64,000 bases of DNA from Ruminiclostridium herbifermentans (GCF_005473905.2 NZ_CP061336.1:4146501-4210500), one strand, 5' to 3'; numbered from the stretch's first letter, positions 35,720 through 45,672 are shown. Notes: generated by a model from the sequence alone, not told the origin. Numbers and translations are program-made.

Positions 35720-36106
35720 ATGAAAAATTATACTCAAGTTTATGTGCAAAATAGTTTTGAAGCTGCCGAGCTGTATTGCAAGGCTTTTGGTGCAGAAATT
35801 ACATTGGAAATAAAAAATGATACCGAAACTGCCTATGAACACTGTGAATTATCCGTAAATGGCGAAGGCTTTTTAGCATTAGCTGAAGCAGCAAATCCCT
35901 GTGACATAAGCATAGTTCATAAAATGAAATGGGAAACAATGACTTTTAATGTTTTTGAGATGGGAAGCGAGGAAGCTGTTTATAATGCCTTTAATATTTT
36001 GAGCAATGGTGGGATTATCATTAATCCCATCCATGAACTCCCATGGAGTAAGTGTTGTGCAACCGTTATTGACAAATATGGTGTGTGTTGGTGGGTTTCT
36101 ATTTAA
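35720..36106 (+). CDS. VOC-family (glyoxalase/PhnB-like) protein
   Basis: About 128 residues. The order TQVYVQNSFEAAELYCKAFG, then CELSVNGEGFLALAEA, then DKYGVCWWVSI is typical of PhnB-like VOC proteins. The ATG at 35720 is preceded by AGGAGG at six bases. The upstream ATG at 35705 includes that site and is less likely. VOC domains bind metal and small molecules for resistance or isomerase reactions. Here it is probably cargo of the element. A stop immediately before the iteron region marks the end of rightward genes. Confidence 0.8.
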   Translation: MKNYTQVYVQNSFEAAELYCKAFGAEITLEIKNDTETAYEHCELSVNGEGFLALAEAANPCDISIVHKMKWETMTFNVFEMGSEEAVYNAFNILSNGGIIINPIHELPWSKCCATVIDKYGVCWWVSI

Positions 36107-36225
36107 CGAACAAAATGAGCATAATATGAAGACAGTCAATATAAGTATCAAACTCAACCTAGCTTAGATATTACTAAAAGCTAGAAATTGAACTTTCAGT
36201 GTGTTTAGTGAAGTTAGAAACATGT

Positions 36226-36654
36226 GGTAATATCGTTGAAGATGCTCCCCTGTCTGAAAGCCAATTCCAGAGAGGATTCTAGTGTTTTTATCTTAGGCCA
36301 TTACCAGTATTACCGTTTTTTTTACATACACACCATTACTATATATATAAGTATACCCTTATACCTTTATATATAAGGTAGTTTATATATAGTATATATA
36401 TGTATGGTAACTATGGTAATACTGGTAATGATATATATACTTATATAGATATAATATAGTATTATCAATACTTTGACATATATATTGATTTATTTTTTCA
36501 TTACCGTTTCATTACCACTGTTACCAGTATAATCTTAAAAAATATTTTTATTTTTAGATTTTAGTCCTTGAATCAGTTAGTGGTTAAAAGAATTTATTCC
36601 TCATTACCAAAAAAACATATACACAAAGTATAAAAAAACTGATTTACTGGTAAT
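36226..36654. repeat. GGTAAT/ATTACC iteron cluster, candidate origin
   Basis: Eleven or more copies of GGTAA[TC] or its complement occur: plus-strand form at 36226, 36406, 36415, 36424 and 36649, complement at 36300, 36309, 36500, 36511, 36520 and 36603. A 16-bp arm, CATTACCAGTATTACC (36299..36314), is exactly the reverse complement of 36415..36430. Between lies an extremely AT-rich TATATA stretch. Iterons next to an AT-rich zone suit an origin recognised by the primase-polymerase protein. Confidence 0.6.
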
Positions 36655-36809
36655 GATAAAATATTTCTGCTTCTCATTTTTCAGTTTATACCCCCTAGGG
36701 GAGGTAAAATCTCTACAATCAGCTCTCTGATGACCGTTGCCCAGCTTCACACGAAATTTCGCAGAATTTGATAAGGGGGGTAGTTCTAAAATTCCTAAAA
36801 AGGCATTAT

Positions 36810-36922
36810 AGCCCTTGTTTGACAAGGGCTACACAGTTTTTATTTTTTGCGTAAAGGTTGAAAGAGTTTATGGGTGCAAAAAAGCCAGAACCTCTGGTGT
36901 GTAAGGGGCTGTGGCTTTTTGC
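36810..36922. terminator. Two hairpins closing the element and the defence operon
   Basis: AGCCCTTGT-TTG-ACAAGGGCT (36810..36830) is a perfect nine-base-pair hairpin. At 36876..36922 AAAAAGCCA and TGGCTTTTT pair around a loop and give T-runs in both directions, so it is a likely bidirectional terminator. It lies about 90 bases past the stop of the NACHT gene. Confidence 0.65.
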
Positions 36923-37007
36923 TTATTATTTTAAAAATAATTTTTTATGTCTGTTTTGCTTCAATTTATTAGTATTCTTGCTCAATTTTGAGCAGTTGTA
37001 TTTTTGA

Positions 37008-40000
37008 TTACTTTGAAAATAGTGTAGTTGTTTTACCAGTAACCTTATCATCTAATATTCTGTATACTCCACTTATTTCCAAACTCCCTTCCCTCTCATC
37101 TCGTTGACCTCCTATCATATTTTTTTCACCGAGTACAGTCCAAATAACTTCATAACCATTTCTCTCTAAAAAGTTTAAAAACAAATCTTTTTTTATAAGC
37201 AATACACCCGGTCCTTTAGTATAAATAGAAGGGTCAGTTACTACCAAATTACCCTTTTTATCAGAATAGCAGCCTTCTTTGCCTGTCCATACTAGATTCA
37301 TGTTCTCAACAATCCAATTACACGGAAGCGTTATCCTTATCCCCTCATCAACTGAGCAGTCAAAAGTGTTACTTTCTTTAAGGTACTTATCCGTTGTTAC
37401 CAGTACCTCTGCAGGTATCTTATCACCCTTCCCCCTTGTCCATCCTTCATTCATATAATAAGGCACATTATGGTATTGAAACGCTTGTGACCAAAAATAT
37501 TCACCTAAAAATATTCCTGACTGTTCATGAGATTCTGGCATCCAACGCCCCGCAAAGTTTTGTTGCATTGCCCAATTATATACTTTATCAGCATCCTCTT
37601 TCTTTACAATATAACTTTTTAGCATATACCATAGCTCTCGACGCGAATTTTCATATGTATCCTCATCTGATGGAATATCCTCTATCCATTTATAAAAGCC
37701 TTCAAGAACCAACCACCTAGATAAATCATTAGGATCTTCAACATCAAAAAAGGTATCGAGCGTCGGTAAATCCGAAGACTTTTTTAACCACTCTAAATTA
37801 TTTATCTCTAAATTCCAACTATTGTATTGATATTGAAGCCACCAAGTATCCTTATTAGCGGTAGATTCATTAGTTTTCAATAAAACACAAGATGGATCTA
37901 TATCTCTAACATAATTGAGTTGCCACGTTCCTTCATATTTCTCTACTTTATCATTCCATTTATCCCCTAAAAATTCAAAATTATCTGCTATAAGTGCTAA
38001 AATTTCGTGATACGCAATCCATTGGTACTTTTTCCCTATCCGTTCTGGTTTATTGGCCTCTCTTCCCCTAGAAGAATACCTACTAACTCTGTTATCAAAA
38101 TCTCCAAATAATTCTGCCTTCCAACCTAATTCTAGAACCCTTTTAAAAATGTACCTTTGAACTAAAGATATATCAAATCTATCCTTATTAGATTCAGTAC
38201 CCTTGGGATTATTCAGATAAGGTAATATATGTTTAAAAAATATTTGAGTTTTATTTTCCTTAATAGTATCTAAAAAGGCCTTTTCAGCATCCTTTTTCAT
38301 TCTATCAATTTGAGTTGTATCTACTTCCTCTGCACTAAGCTGCTTTGATTCTTCATTACCAGAATATATATTAATTATAATTCTTGATTTATATACATCC
38401 CATACATTTCTCGATTTAATATATACATCCCATGCATCTTTTTGTTTTTTAGTTAGTGAGTTTATATACTTTTCATATCTTTCTTCTGTAGTTGCTATTT
38501 TTCTCCTATTAAGTCTTCTAGAAGTCCAATCAAAAGTACCCGAATTAGTTCCTATAACATATCTTGCGAAGTCTGATTGACCCATGATTGAGTGATATAG
38601 ATATCTAATTTGCTTTTTTTCTTCAGACAATGTATCATCCCAGTTTTCATATTCTTGAAGCTCTTTTTTAGAAGGAATATGCGATACCCATTTACTATTA
38701 TATGGTGGAACAATTTTTTCAAAATCAATATTTAACTGTAAGCCCTTATAAACAGCAAATTCAATTACTCCTCTTGCGTAATCTCTTAGAAAGATATTAA
38801 TTGGAGGTTTTCCATTTTTAAATATCCATTCATAAATATTTAATGCAAGTATCTTTATATTTTTATTGTCAGTACTCCTAAGTACACAGCCATATGCAAC
38901 GGCAAGTAATCTTTCCAAAATATAGGGATCATTTACATTCAAAAACTTATAAATCAACTCACTAATTACGTTTATTCTATAAGATAAAAGAGCTACCAAT
39001 GCTTTCGTCGCTCTATCTCGTAAGAATCTATTACTTGAGGATAAGAACCACGATATCGCTGTTGCACATAATTCCATAGCCTTATCATCAATATTACCCT
39101 TATCTTCAAGTGTCCAAGCCCAATCAATTAAACGGTCTATTGAATCCTTTTTTCCATACTCATAATGAATAAATGTTGTCCAAAATGCATCTCTCTCTGC
39201 AAGACTACGTTTTATTAAATTATTATGCAGAAAGTCTGCGTTATAAGGATGATCAATATCAGATGCTAGTGTGAGCAAAACGTTAAGAAATCTTTTCATT
39301 AATCTATCTTGATGTACAATGTTTTCATTAATATATTTTAACGTATTTTTGCTTATTGTATTTGCATTACGCCACAGCAAACTATCAATAAATTTTTCAC
39401 ACATTATTTCATACTCACTTAATTCAGGTAGCAAGTCAAAGACTTCTACATTTACTTTTTCAGGAATCATTATGAATAATGCTTCAATAATTAATAAATT
39501 ATTTGACCAATATTTTCTATTTGTTAAAATAGATCCTAACTTTTCTTCTTGAGAGAATGATTTTTGTAGATTTTGTTTGTCCAAATGAGTATCAAGCAAG
39601 TATCTTGAGAATAAATAATTTTCAAATTTTTGGTATGAAAATCTAATTCCATATATTTCTTTATCATCTACCATATATCTATCTCGATTTATTAACCCTT
39701 CAGATATTAAAGCATTAAACAAACTTTTTTCGTGATCACGTCCAGGCAAAAAAGCATTAACAATTGTTTTTGCTTCTTCATATTTAATCCAAGTAGTATC
39801 ATTTTCAATCATTTTTTTCGCAATAGCGTTTAGAGAACTATTGACTAAATTAGTATACTTATCATAATTTAAATAATTTCTCACATGGATTCTTTCATGT
39901 ACCGAATCAATAAAATTTTCAAAAACAAAAATTAAACCTTTTGACCCCATTGGTATATTTCTTTGCTTCTTATTTTTTAGACCTTTACAAAGAATATATA

Positions 40001-41315
40001 AAAACCCGGGATTCAAAAAAGAAGGGCTAATTACAGGTATCTTAGGCATAGAGAGACCAAATGCTTTACAATAAGTTAAAAGTGCTTGATATTCGACACC
40101 TAGAAATCCTGGGTGTGTAATCTGGATAAAATAATTTTCAATTATATCATGACGAATAGTGTCATTAAGTTCAGATGTTCTAACGCTTACAACTAAACCT
40201 ATATTAGGATATTCTTTCAGATTCTCTAAAAATCCTGCTAACTTTTCATACCAAATCGCTTTTCCATTTCCTTCATTTAATGCATCGATCATGATTATTA
40301 ATCTTGATGATGATCTTCCAGCCCAAGAGTCTAGTTCTTTAATAAATTCCTCTTGGCTACAATTTAAACCTAGTTCTTTAATTATTTGATTCCAAGGCGG
40401 TTCATTTCCAATAAGATGCTGTCCCAATATTATAACTGTTGGCAGATTGTCATGTAATCTTTCCTTAGCAATATCACATAGCAAATGTGTTTTACCAACT
40501 AATGCATCCCCTACCAACACCATATAGGGTCTAAGTGCTAATCTTACTTTTGGCGATACTATAAAGTTATCCACTGTACTTAATTTCTTTCTTAACTGTC
40601 TTATTTCATAATCAATTTGTTTCAAGTCTGAACTATATACCTCTAATAAACATCCCATTGTATAATCAATATCAGAAATTAAATCAGAAACTTTTTTAAG
40701 TGTATTTTCTCTTAAGTCTTTATATATTATATAATTAAGGAAATCAAGTATTCTCTTTATATAATTACTTAAATTCAGTTTAATCCATATGCCACATAAT
40801 TCTGCTTCCTTTTTATAAAACGAATCTATATTATATGTCCTTAGGCTTTTTATGCTATCTCTAAAACTAATCTTTTCATTAAAATAATCAAAGAAAAATT
40901 CCTTCTCAAAGCCCAAATCAGACGCTATATTTTCTAATGCTTTATTTGAATCACTATATGTATTATTAAAAAAGCTATTAATTTTACCTATATTATTATA
41001 GTACTCTCTTCTTAGATCTCCATAGATTTTCTTAAACTCATCCCAAAATTTGCGAGTTAGCCCTATGCCATCAAATAACTCTGCAATAGGCACTTTGATA
41101 TTAAGATCCTCAACACCTTCATATTGGGGAGCATACCTTGAACCTGCTTCCACAAGAGCTGTGTCTATGTTTTTTTTTGCCCAATCCATATCAAAACTCT
41201 TTAACTCATAATTATAAAAATTATTAATTTGCGGTGCGCTACTAGTATTAATCGGGCCATTAACTGTACCATTAAACTCTGTTTTATTAATTATGTCTTC
41301 TTTTTTTTCCGTCAT
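37008..41315 (-). CDS. NACHT (STAND) ATPase, predicted phage sensor
   Basis: 1435 residues. The P-loop GDALVGKTH (residues 279-287) and the NACHT-type Walker B LIIMIDALNEG (349-359) define the ATPase. The remainder (about 600-1435) is a long helical-repeat and C-terminal region with the segment KYQWIAYHEILALIADNF seen in large bacterial STAND ATPases, suited to recognising a phage component. Residues 12-27 (TEFNGTVNGPINTSSA) match the C-terminus of the phosphorylase-like protein encoded just upstream. GGGGTGAG precedes the ATG, and only 41 bases separate the two genes. In STAND defence proteins, ligand binding triggers oligomerisation, which would here activate the partner enzyme. Phage sensing is inferred. 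Confidence 0.85.
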   Translation of the reverse strand: MTEKKEDIINKTEFNGTVNGPINTSSAPQINNFYNYELKSFDMDWAKKNIDTALVEAGSRYAPQYEGVEDLNIKVPIAELFDGIGLTRKFWDEFKKIYGDLRREYYNNIGKINSFFNNTYSDSNKALENIASDLGFEKEFFFDYFNEKISFRDSIKSLRTYNIDSFYKKEAELCGIWIKLNLSNYIKRILDFLNYIIYKDLRENTLKKVSDLISDIDYTMGCLLEVYSSDLKQIDYEIRQLRKKLSTVDNFIVSPKVRLALRPYMVLVGDALVGKTHLLCDIAKERLHDNLPTVIILGQHLIGNEPPWNQIIKELGLNCSQEEFIKELDSWAGRSSSRLIIMIDALNEGNGKAIWYEKLAGFLENLKEYPNIGLVVSVRTSELNDTIRHDIIENYFIQITHPGFLGVEYQALLTYCKAFGLSMPKIPVISPSFLNPGFLYILCKGLKNKKQRNIPMGSKGLIFVFENFIDSVHERIHVRNYLNYDKYTNLVNSSLNAIAKKMIENDTTWIKYEEAKTIVNAFLPGRDHEKSLFNALISEGLINRDRYMVDDKEIYGIRFSYQKFENYLFSRYLLDTHLDKQNLQKSFSQEEKLGSILTNRKYWSNNLLIIEALFIMIPEKVNVEVFDLLPELSEYEIMCEKFIDSLLWRNANTISKNTLKYINENIVHQDRLMKRFLNVLLTLASDIDHPYNADFLHNNLIKRSLAERDAFWTTFIHYEYGKKDSIDRLIDWAWTLEDKGNIDDKAMELCATAISWFLSSSNRFLRDRATKALVALLSYRINVISELIYKFLNVNDPYILERLLAVAYGCVLRSTDNKNIKILALNIYEWIFKNGKPPINIFLRDYARGVIEFAVYKGLQLNIDFEKIVPPYNSKWVSHIPSKKELQEYENWDDTLSEEKKQIRYLYHSIMGQSDFARYVIGTNSGTFDWTSRRLNRRKIATTEERYEKYINSLTKKQKDAWDVYIKSRNVWDVYKSRIIINIYSGNEESKQLSAEEVDTTQIDRMKKDAEKAFLDTIKENKTQIFFKHILPYLNNPKGTESNKDRFDISLVQRYIFKRVLELGWKAELFGDFDNRVSRYSSRGREANKPERIGKKYQWIAYHEILALIADNFEFLGDKWNDKVEKYEGTWQLNYVRDIDPSCVLLKTNESTANKDTWWLQYQYNSWNLEINNLEWLKKSSDLPTLDTFFDVEDPNDLSRWLVLEGFYKWIEDIPSDEDTYENSRRELWYMLKSYIVKKEDADKVYNWAMQQNFAGRWMPESHEQSGIFLGEYFWSQAFQYHNVPYYMNEGWTRGKGDKIPAEVLVTTDKYLKESNTFDCSVDEGIRITLPCNWIVENMNLVWTGKEGCYSDKKGNLVVTDPSIYTKGPGVLLIKKDLFLNFLERNGYEVIWTVLGEKNMIGGQRDEREGSLEISGVYRILDDKVTGKTTTLFSK

Positions 41316-41356
41316 AAAAACTCACCCCACTCGTAACAATAAGCAAATTATAAATT

Positions 41357-42958
41357 CTATTTATTATACAAGTCCCCACTTCCAGTATTTATAGGTCCGT
41401 AAATTGGACCATTAATAATGGTTGTATTCTTATTATGGGAAGATTTATTGTTTGCTTTTTTTACTTTTTTTAAGGTCATATCTTTAGTTTGCTTCACTTC
41501 TAAATACTCAAAAGCATATGGATTTGACATTACACTAAGGCATAGAGAAACTGCTGCTTCAGCTGCAATTCTCTGATTCCTATCTTTATCTTCTGATTCT
41601 TTATTCTCAGCCCAATCACAAATACCTTTTACAAGAATCCATTGATCGAAGCTCTCGTGAAAAGATGCGGCATATATACCTGACCCTTCCATCTCACCAC
41701 CTATTGCTTCAGGAAAAAGTTTAAGCAAATGTTTCTTGAATACTTTATCATCAACTAGTTTTGATCCCGAAAGCATTTTGCCTGTACGCTTTTCGGCTTT
41801 TGATCCATCCTCTAATTTATACTCCCACCCTACACAATTTCTAAAGCGATCAAAAAGTGTTAGTCCACTCCTTACAATTGCACCCCTAGGGATTTCATGA
41901 CCTTTTATTATTTTCGAACTATCATATTGTATAATATATTCAGATATCAAAACATCACCTATCTTTTGTTTGTTACTATCTTTACCAAAAGCAATTCCTG
42001 GCATAATTAGAACTTTTGGTTTCCAATAGTCCAACACGTCTTTTGTTGTTAGTATTGCTCCATCTGGTGAGGTTGATCCCATATTTGTCTGAACGTGAAC
42101 AATAGGGTATTCTCCAAAAGTACCTATTGTATATGTTTGCTTACTGGTATTAACTTTCAATGATTGACACTCTGGAAGTGGTTTCAAATAATTAAATACT
42201 ACTTCTTTTTCAATGTCTGTGGCAGTCATGATAACAATTTTCACACTATCCTTTATGTCATTAAGCTCATTTGAAGAAATATACTCAATTTTACTGTTCA
42301 CTAGTTCTTCCCCCATTAAATCTGTAGTTTTATAATTACCAATTCTCTTGTTAGTTGAAGATAAATCCTTAATAATAATAGATTTATTGTAACTTTCGGG
42401 CAAATCAAAGTATCCGTAATGCTTTTCGGTCTTTTCATCATAATATTCGTAATTGTAAAACCTTTTTTGATCAATAGTAAATTCACATTCAAGATTAAAA
42501 TTAAACACACCTATTTTAGATGTACATTCTATGTAGACAATAAAGCAATTATTCGAATCATCTCTTTTAATAGAACGTCTATATTGAATATCATTTGATA
42601 AGGGATCAGATATACTAATTAACGTCGGTATAGCATATTCAGGCAACATTAATGCATAATATGATAGTTCTTGTCTCTTAGTAGGTATGCCTTGCCACTG
42701 TGTTCTAAAGACATATTCATCTCCGTCTTTTCTAAAAAAGCCTGCACCAAGCCTTCTTGATTTTGCTTCCTCCATTTTTTTATTATATTCTCTTTCATAT
42801 TTTACATTTCTAAAATGGAATGGTCCGCTACGTGGCTCTTCATACTCATCAGCAAAAGCTACTACTAAGTCTCCAATTTTCTGTGAAGTTTTAAGTTCAA
42901 CGCTTTTTAGCGTTCCATTGTATTCAAGTTTTTCAATAATTGCGGTATTAATGTACAT
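41357..42958 (-). CDS. Nucleoside-phosphorylase-fold effector (predicted nucleosidase)
   Basis: 533 residues from the ATG at 42958, preferred over the TTG at 43030 because AGAGG lies ten bases upstream. Residues 1-235 form an unrecognised, strand-rich domain. From about residue 239 (VKIVIMTATDIEKE) a PNP/UDP-phosphorylase domain follows, with GGEMEGSGIYAAS (ribose contact) and VKGICDWA (catalytic Asp position of MTA/SAH-nucleosidase-type enzymes). The protein ends with NTTIINGPIYGPINTGSGDL, the motif shared with the NACHT protein. PNP-fold effectors in other anti-phage systems cut ATP or related nucleotides, so NTP depletion is the likely effect. The substrate is not known. Confidence 0.8.
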   Translation of the reverse strand: MYINTAIIEKLEYNGTLKSVELKTSQKIGDLVVAFADEYEEPRSGPFHFRNVKYEREYNKKMEEAKSRRLGAGFFRKDGDEYVFRTQWQGIPTKRQELSYYALMLPEYAIPTLISISDPLSNDIQYRRSIKRDDSNNCFIVYIECTSKIGVFNFNLECEFTIDQKRFYNYEYYDEKTEKHYGYFDLPESYNKSIIIKDLSSTNKRIGNYKTTDLMGEELVNSKIEYISSNELNDIKDSVKIVIMTATDIEKEVVFNYLKPLPECQSLKVNTSKQTYTIGTFGEYPIVHVQTNMGSTSPDGAILTTKDVLDYWKPKVLIMPGIAFGKDSNKQKIGDVLISEYIIQYDSSKIIKGHEIPRGAIVRSGLTLFDRFRNCVGWEYKLEDGSKAEKRTGKMLSGSKLVDDKVFKKHLLKLFPEAIGGEMEGSGIYAASFHESFDQWILVKGICDWAENKESEDKDRNQRIAAEAAVSLCLSVMSNPYAFEYLEVKQTKDMTLKKVKKANNKSSHNKNTTIINGPIYGPINTGSGDLYNK

Positions 42959-43068
42959 GTAATTCTTTCCTCTCAATTTTAATAAAGTATAGTCAAATGA
43001 AATTTGGTATTCTATACAAATATCATCCAAACAATTATACTAATATAAATCACTACTATCCTGAAAAA

Positions 43069-45672
43069 CTAAATATCCGATAATTTTTTCGATGTAATTA
43101 AATGTACAAAGTCACGTGGAGTAATTTTTTTATTTGCAAAAGCTTTTATTGCTTTTTCTCTCCATAATACATCTCCCACTGAATCAAAACTACGTCTAAT
43201 CTCTTTAAGTACATTAAAACTATCCTGTGCCCATTTTAACAACTGATCTCTCGAAATATAATATATATCCTTGCCATGTATCGAAGCAGATGGCTCAATT
43301 TTTGTACTATTTGAAACAAATACGGTAATAACTTTTGGATTAGTTAAGAGAGAAAGCTTTTTAACATTTTCATTTACCCAATTAAGATGCCCCATTGCTT
43401 GTTTAACATGTTTGACCGGAATGGCCTTGTCATCTTTCTCATAAATCTTATCTTCAGATACTATACATAACTTTGCATGAATAATCCATATAGGATCAGG
43501 CTCCGCATCGCCTTTAGGATTAAATGTACTATACCCTAACCATTTTCCTAATAATTCATGTCCTCTTTCAAACTCTTCCCCATCTTCACTCTCAAGTAAT
43601 TTAAGCACACTATCTAGTTCCTCGAAAAATTTGTTCATTCCTTTTTTCTTTGATACAAGTAACATTTTTTCTATGTTCTCAATAACATACTCCATCCCAT
43701 TTGTAGATTCTTTTTTTGAGTCTTCTTCCGTTTTTATCTTGTTAAACCAATTCACAGAAATTGTTGTATTAGCAGCTTTATTTAAATAATCTTTATATAC
43801 TGATTCATATGTACTATCGCCATTTTTATATATAGAATAAGCGCAGAATCCTCCAATATATGACCAAAATCCTCTATAACCTTTTAATGCCTCATCGTTC
43901 AATTTATAAATGATAGTGTCTATATGCTTTAAAGCTTCATGATAATCTTCTTTCCAAATTGAATACTGTGCTAAAACTTCATTTTTCGATGAGCTCATTA
44001 ATGAAGCATACGATGTATTATTTATATCAACACTTGCTTCAATTTTTTCATCTCTAATTTCTAAAATATATTCCTCTGCATCTTCCCATTTATCCCTATC
44101 GTTTAAGAAGATGTTTAGTAACTTCAAATATTCATCAATACTACTTTTTTCTGTTGAATTCTCTTGTCCAAAAACGAGTTCAGCTTGTAATTCTGCATTA
44201 AATTGAACTAGCTTATTGGGTGAAAGTAATGAATTCATTAAATCATCACCAAAAATGCAAACCGCTGCATAATCCGTATGACTTCTTGTACATCTTCCAA
44301 GGGCTTGCACAATCCTAGTCTTAATTCTTTCTTCAAATAGTGTCATAGCAGCCATTCTTGATATCAAAAATTTTTCCTGTATATGAGTTGCATTAGGTAG
44401 ATCAAATAAAATTAACATCCTACACTCTTCGTTAGGAAAATCAATACCATCAAAACGATTTGCTAGAATTGTAAAACCATTGTTACTCTTTATAAACGCT
44501 TCCTTTGACTCTTCAATATCTTTTCCAGTAAAAACTTCTACATTTGTATTCTCTTCAAGGAAACTTTTCATATCCTCCTGGGTATCATTATCATTTACAA
44601 TCATTAATACCCTAGGAGTTAGTTCAGTTACTTTTTTAATAATCTCCCCAGTTTGTTCTTCCTTAAATGAAGCAAAAGGAAACATGAAGAATTTTCTACC
44701 AATAGTTTTGTTTTCCCAATCTTTTACCATTGGTAATTTCTTAATACTTGGTACTCCAAACGCCCTTTCTAACTCCCCACTTTTTCCAAGCGTAGCAGAC
44801 ATGTAAATACGCTGTTTTGCATTGATAAATGGTGCATAGCTCATAGTCGGTGGTATATAAGTTCTAATGACAATCTCTTTCCAACTTAAAAAAACATTAC
44901 ATGCATGTAAATTATTCTTAATATTAAACCAAGGATACTTCAACTTATTTTTATCATTTGCTTTTAAATACTCATCAATTGGTTTTTTAATAAGAGAATG
45001 ATTATTGACTAATTTAATATTTGGAATTTTGTCAAACCATGTCATATCGTCTAGTGTTGCATCACTTGCCAACAATCTAGAATATGTTGAGTCTTCAATT
45101 AAGGGCTGGATACTTTCTGCAAGACAATAATATAAATCTTCATTTTCAAAACGGTTTACTAAAACAGTCCAATTTGAAGATATGTAACTCTCTCCTGAAT
45201 GAGCATCATCAAAAATTAGTATGTCTGCATCGCCAAAAAATGAGTTTGTATTAAATAAGCTACTATAATTTGTAATAGCAATGCTTTGAGCAGTTTGATA
45301 CATTAACTTATCATTAGGATTGTAATTCTTTGCGCTACCTGTAAATCCAACTGCCTTTATCCCATAAACTTTTTTTGAATATTCAACAGTCTGGTTAACT
45401 AATTGCTTTGTGGGGCAAAGATAGACTACTTTTTCCTTGAATTTTCGTCTTCTAAACTCCCCAATTAGCAATCCTACCAATGTTTTCCCTGTTCCTGTTG
45501 GGAGCTCAATTGCTATATCTTTTTCAGTTTGGTAAACTCCCAAATATAAATCTATCATTTTTGATTGATAATCATGAATACCCTCTATCTTTCTATTTTT
45601 ATAATCATCATACATTTCCTGCGGTGTATTAAAATTGGCAGTTTCTCGTTTTCTTATTTTAAACTCACTCAT
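43069..45672 (-). CDS. DEAD/DEAH-type superfamily 2 helicase of the defence operon
   Basis: 867 residues from the ATG at 45672, five bases after GGGGTGA. The same ribosome binding sequence stands before the NACHT gene. The Walker A motif ELPTGTGKT is at about residues 56-64, the motif II variant FDDAH at 154-158, and motif VI is QALGRCTRS. The arrangement recalls XPD/DinG-like or type III restriction-like helicases. The last 370 residues are helical and unassigned. It is first in the three-gene operon, 110 bases before the phosphorylase-like gene. It may sense or process phage DNA or RNA, or release the effector. Its nuclease status is not visible. Confidence 0.8.
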   Translation of the reverse strand: MSEFKIRKRETANFNTPQEMYDDYKNRKIEGIHDYQSKMIDLYLGVYQTEKDIAIELPTGTGKTLVGLLIGEFRRRKFKEKVVYLCPTKQLVNQTVEYSKKVYGIKAVGFTGSAKNYNPNDKLMYQTAQSIAITNYSSLFNTNSFFGDADILIFDDAHSGESYISSNWTVLVNRFENEDLYYCLAESIQPLIEDSTYSRLLASDATLDDMTWFDKIPNIKLVNNHSLIKKPIDEYLKANDKNKLKYPWFNIKNNLHACNVFLSWKEIVIRTYIPPTMSYAPFINAKQRIYMSATLGKSGELERAFGVPSIKKLPMVKDWENKTIGRKFFMFPFASFKEEQTGEIIKKVTELTPRVLMIVNDNDTQEDMKSFLEENTNVEVFTGKDIEESKEAFIKSNNGFTILANRFDGIDFPNEECRMLILFDLPNATHIQEKFLISRMAAMTLFEERIKTRIVQALGRCTRSHTDYAAVCIFGDDLMNSLLSPNKLVQFNAELQAELVFGQENSTEKSSIDEYLKLLNIFLNDRDKWEDAEEYILEIRDEKIEASVDINNTSYASLMSSSKNEVLAQYSIWKEDYHEALKHIDTIIYKLNDEALKGYRGFWSYIGGFCAYSIYKNGDSTYESVYKDYLNKAANTTISVNWFNKIKTEEDSKKESTNGMEYVIENIEKMLLVSKKKGMNKFFEELDSVLKLLESEDGEEFERGHELLGKWLGYSTFNPKGDAEPDPIWIIHAKLCIVSEDKIYEKDDKAIPVKHVKQAMGHLNWVNENVKKLSLLTNPKVITVFVSNSTKIEPSASIHGKDIYYISRDQLLKWAQDSFNVLKEIRRSFDSVGDVLWREKAIKAFANKKITPRDFVHLITSKKLSDI

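Noticed and set aside
36604-36825. 73-codon minus-strand frame
   Set aside because: No ribosome binding site, and it overlaps the last iterons and a hairpin. Probably chance.
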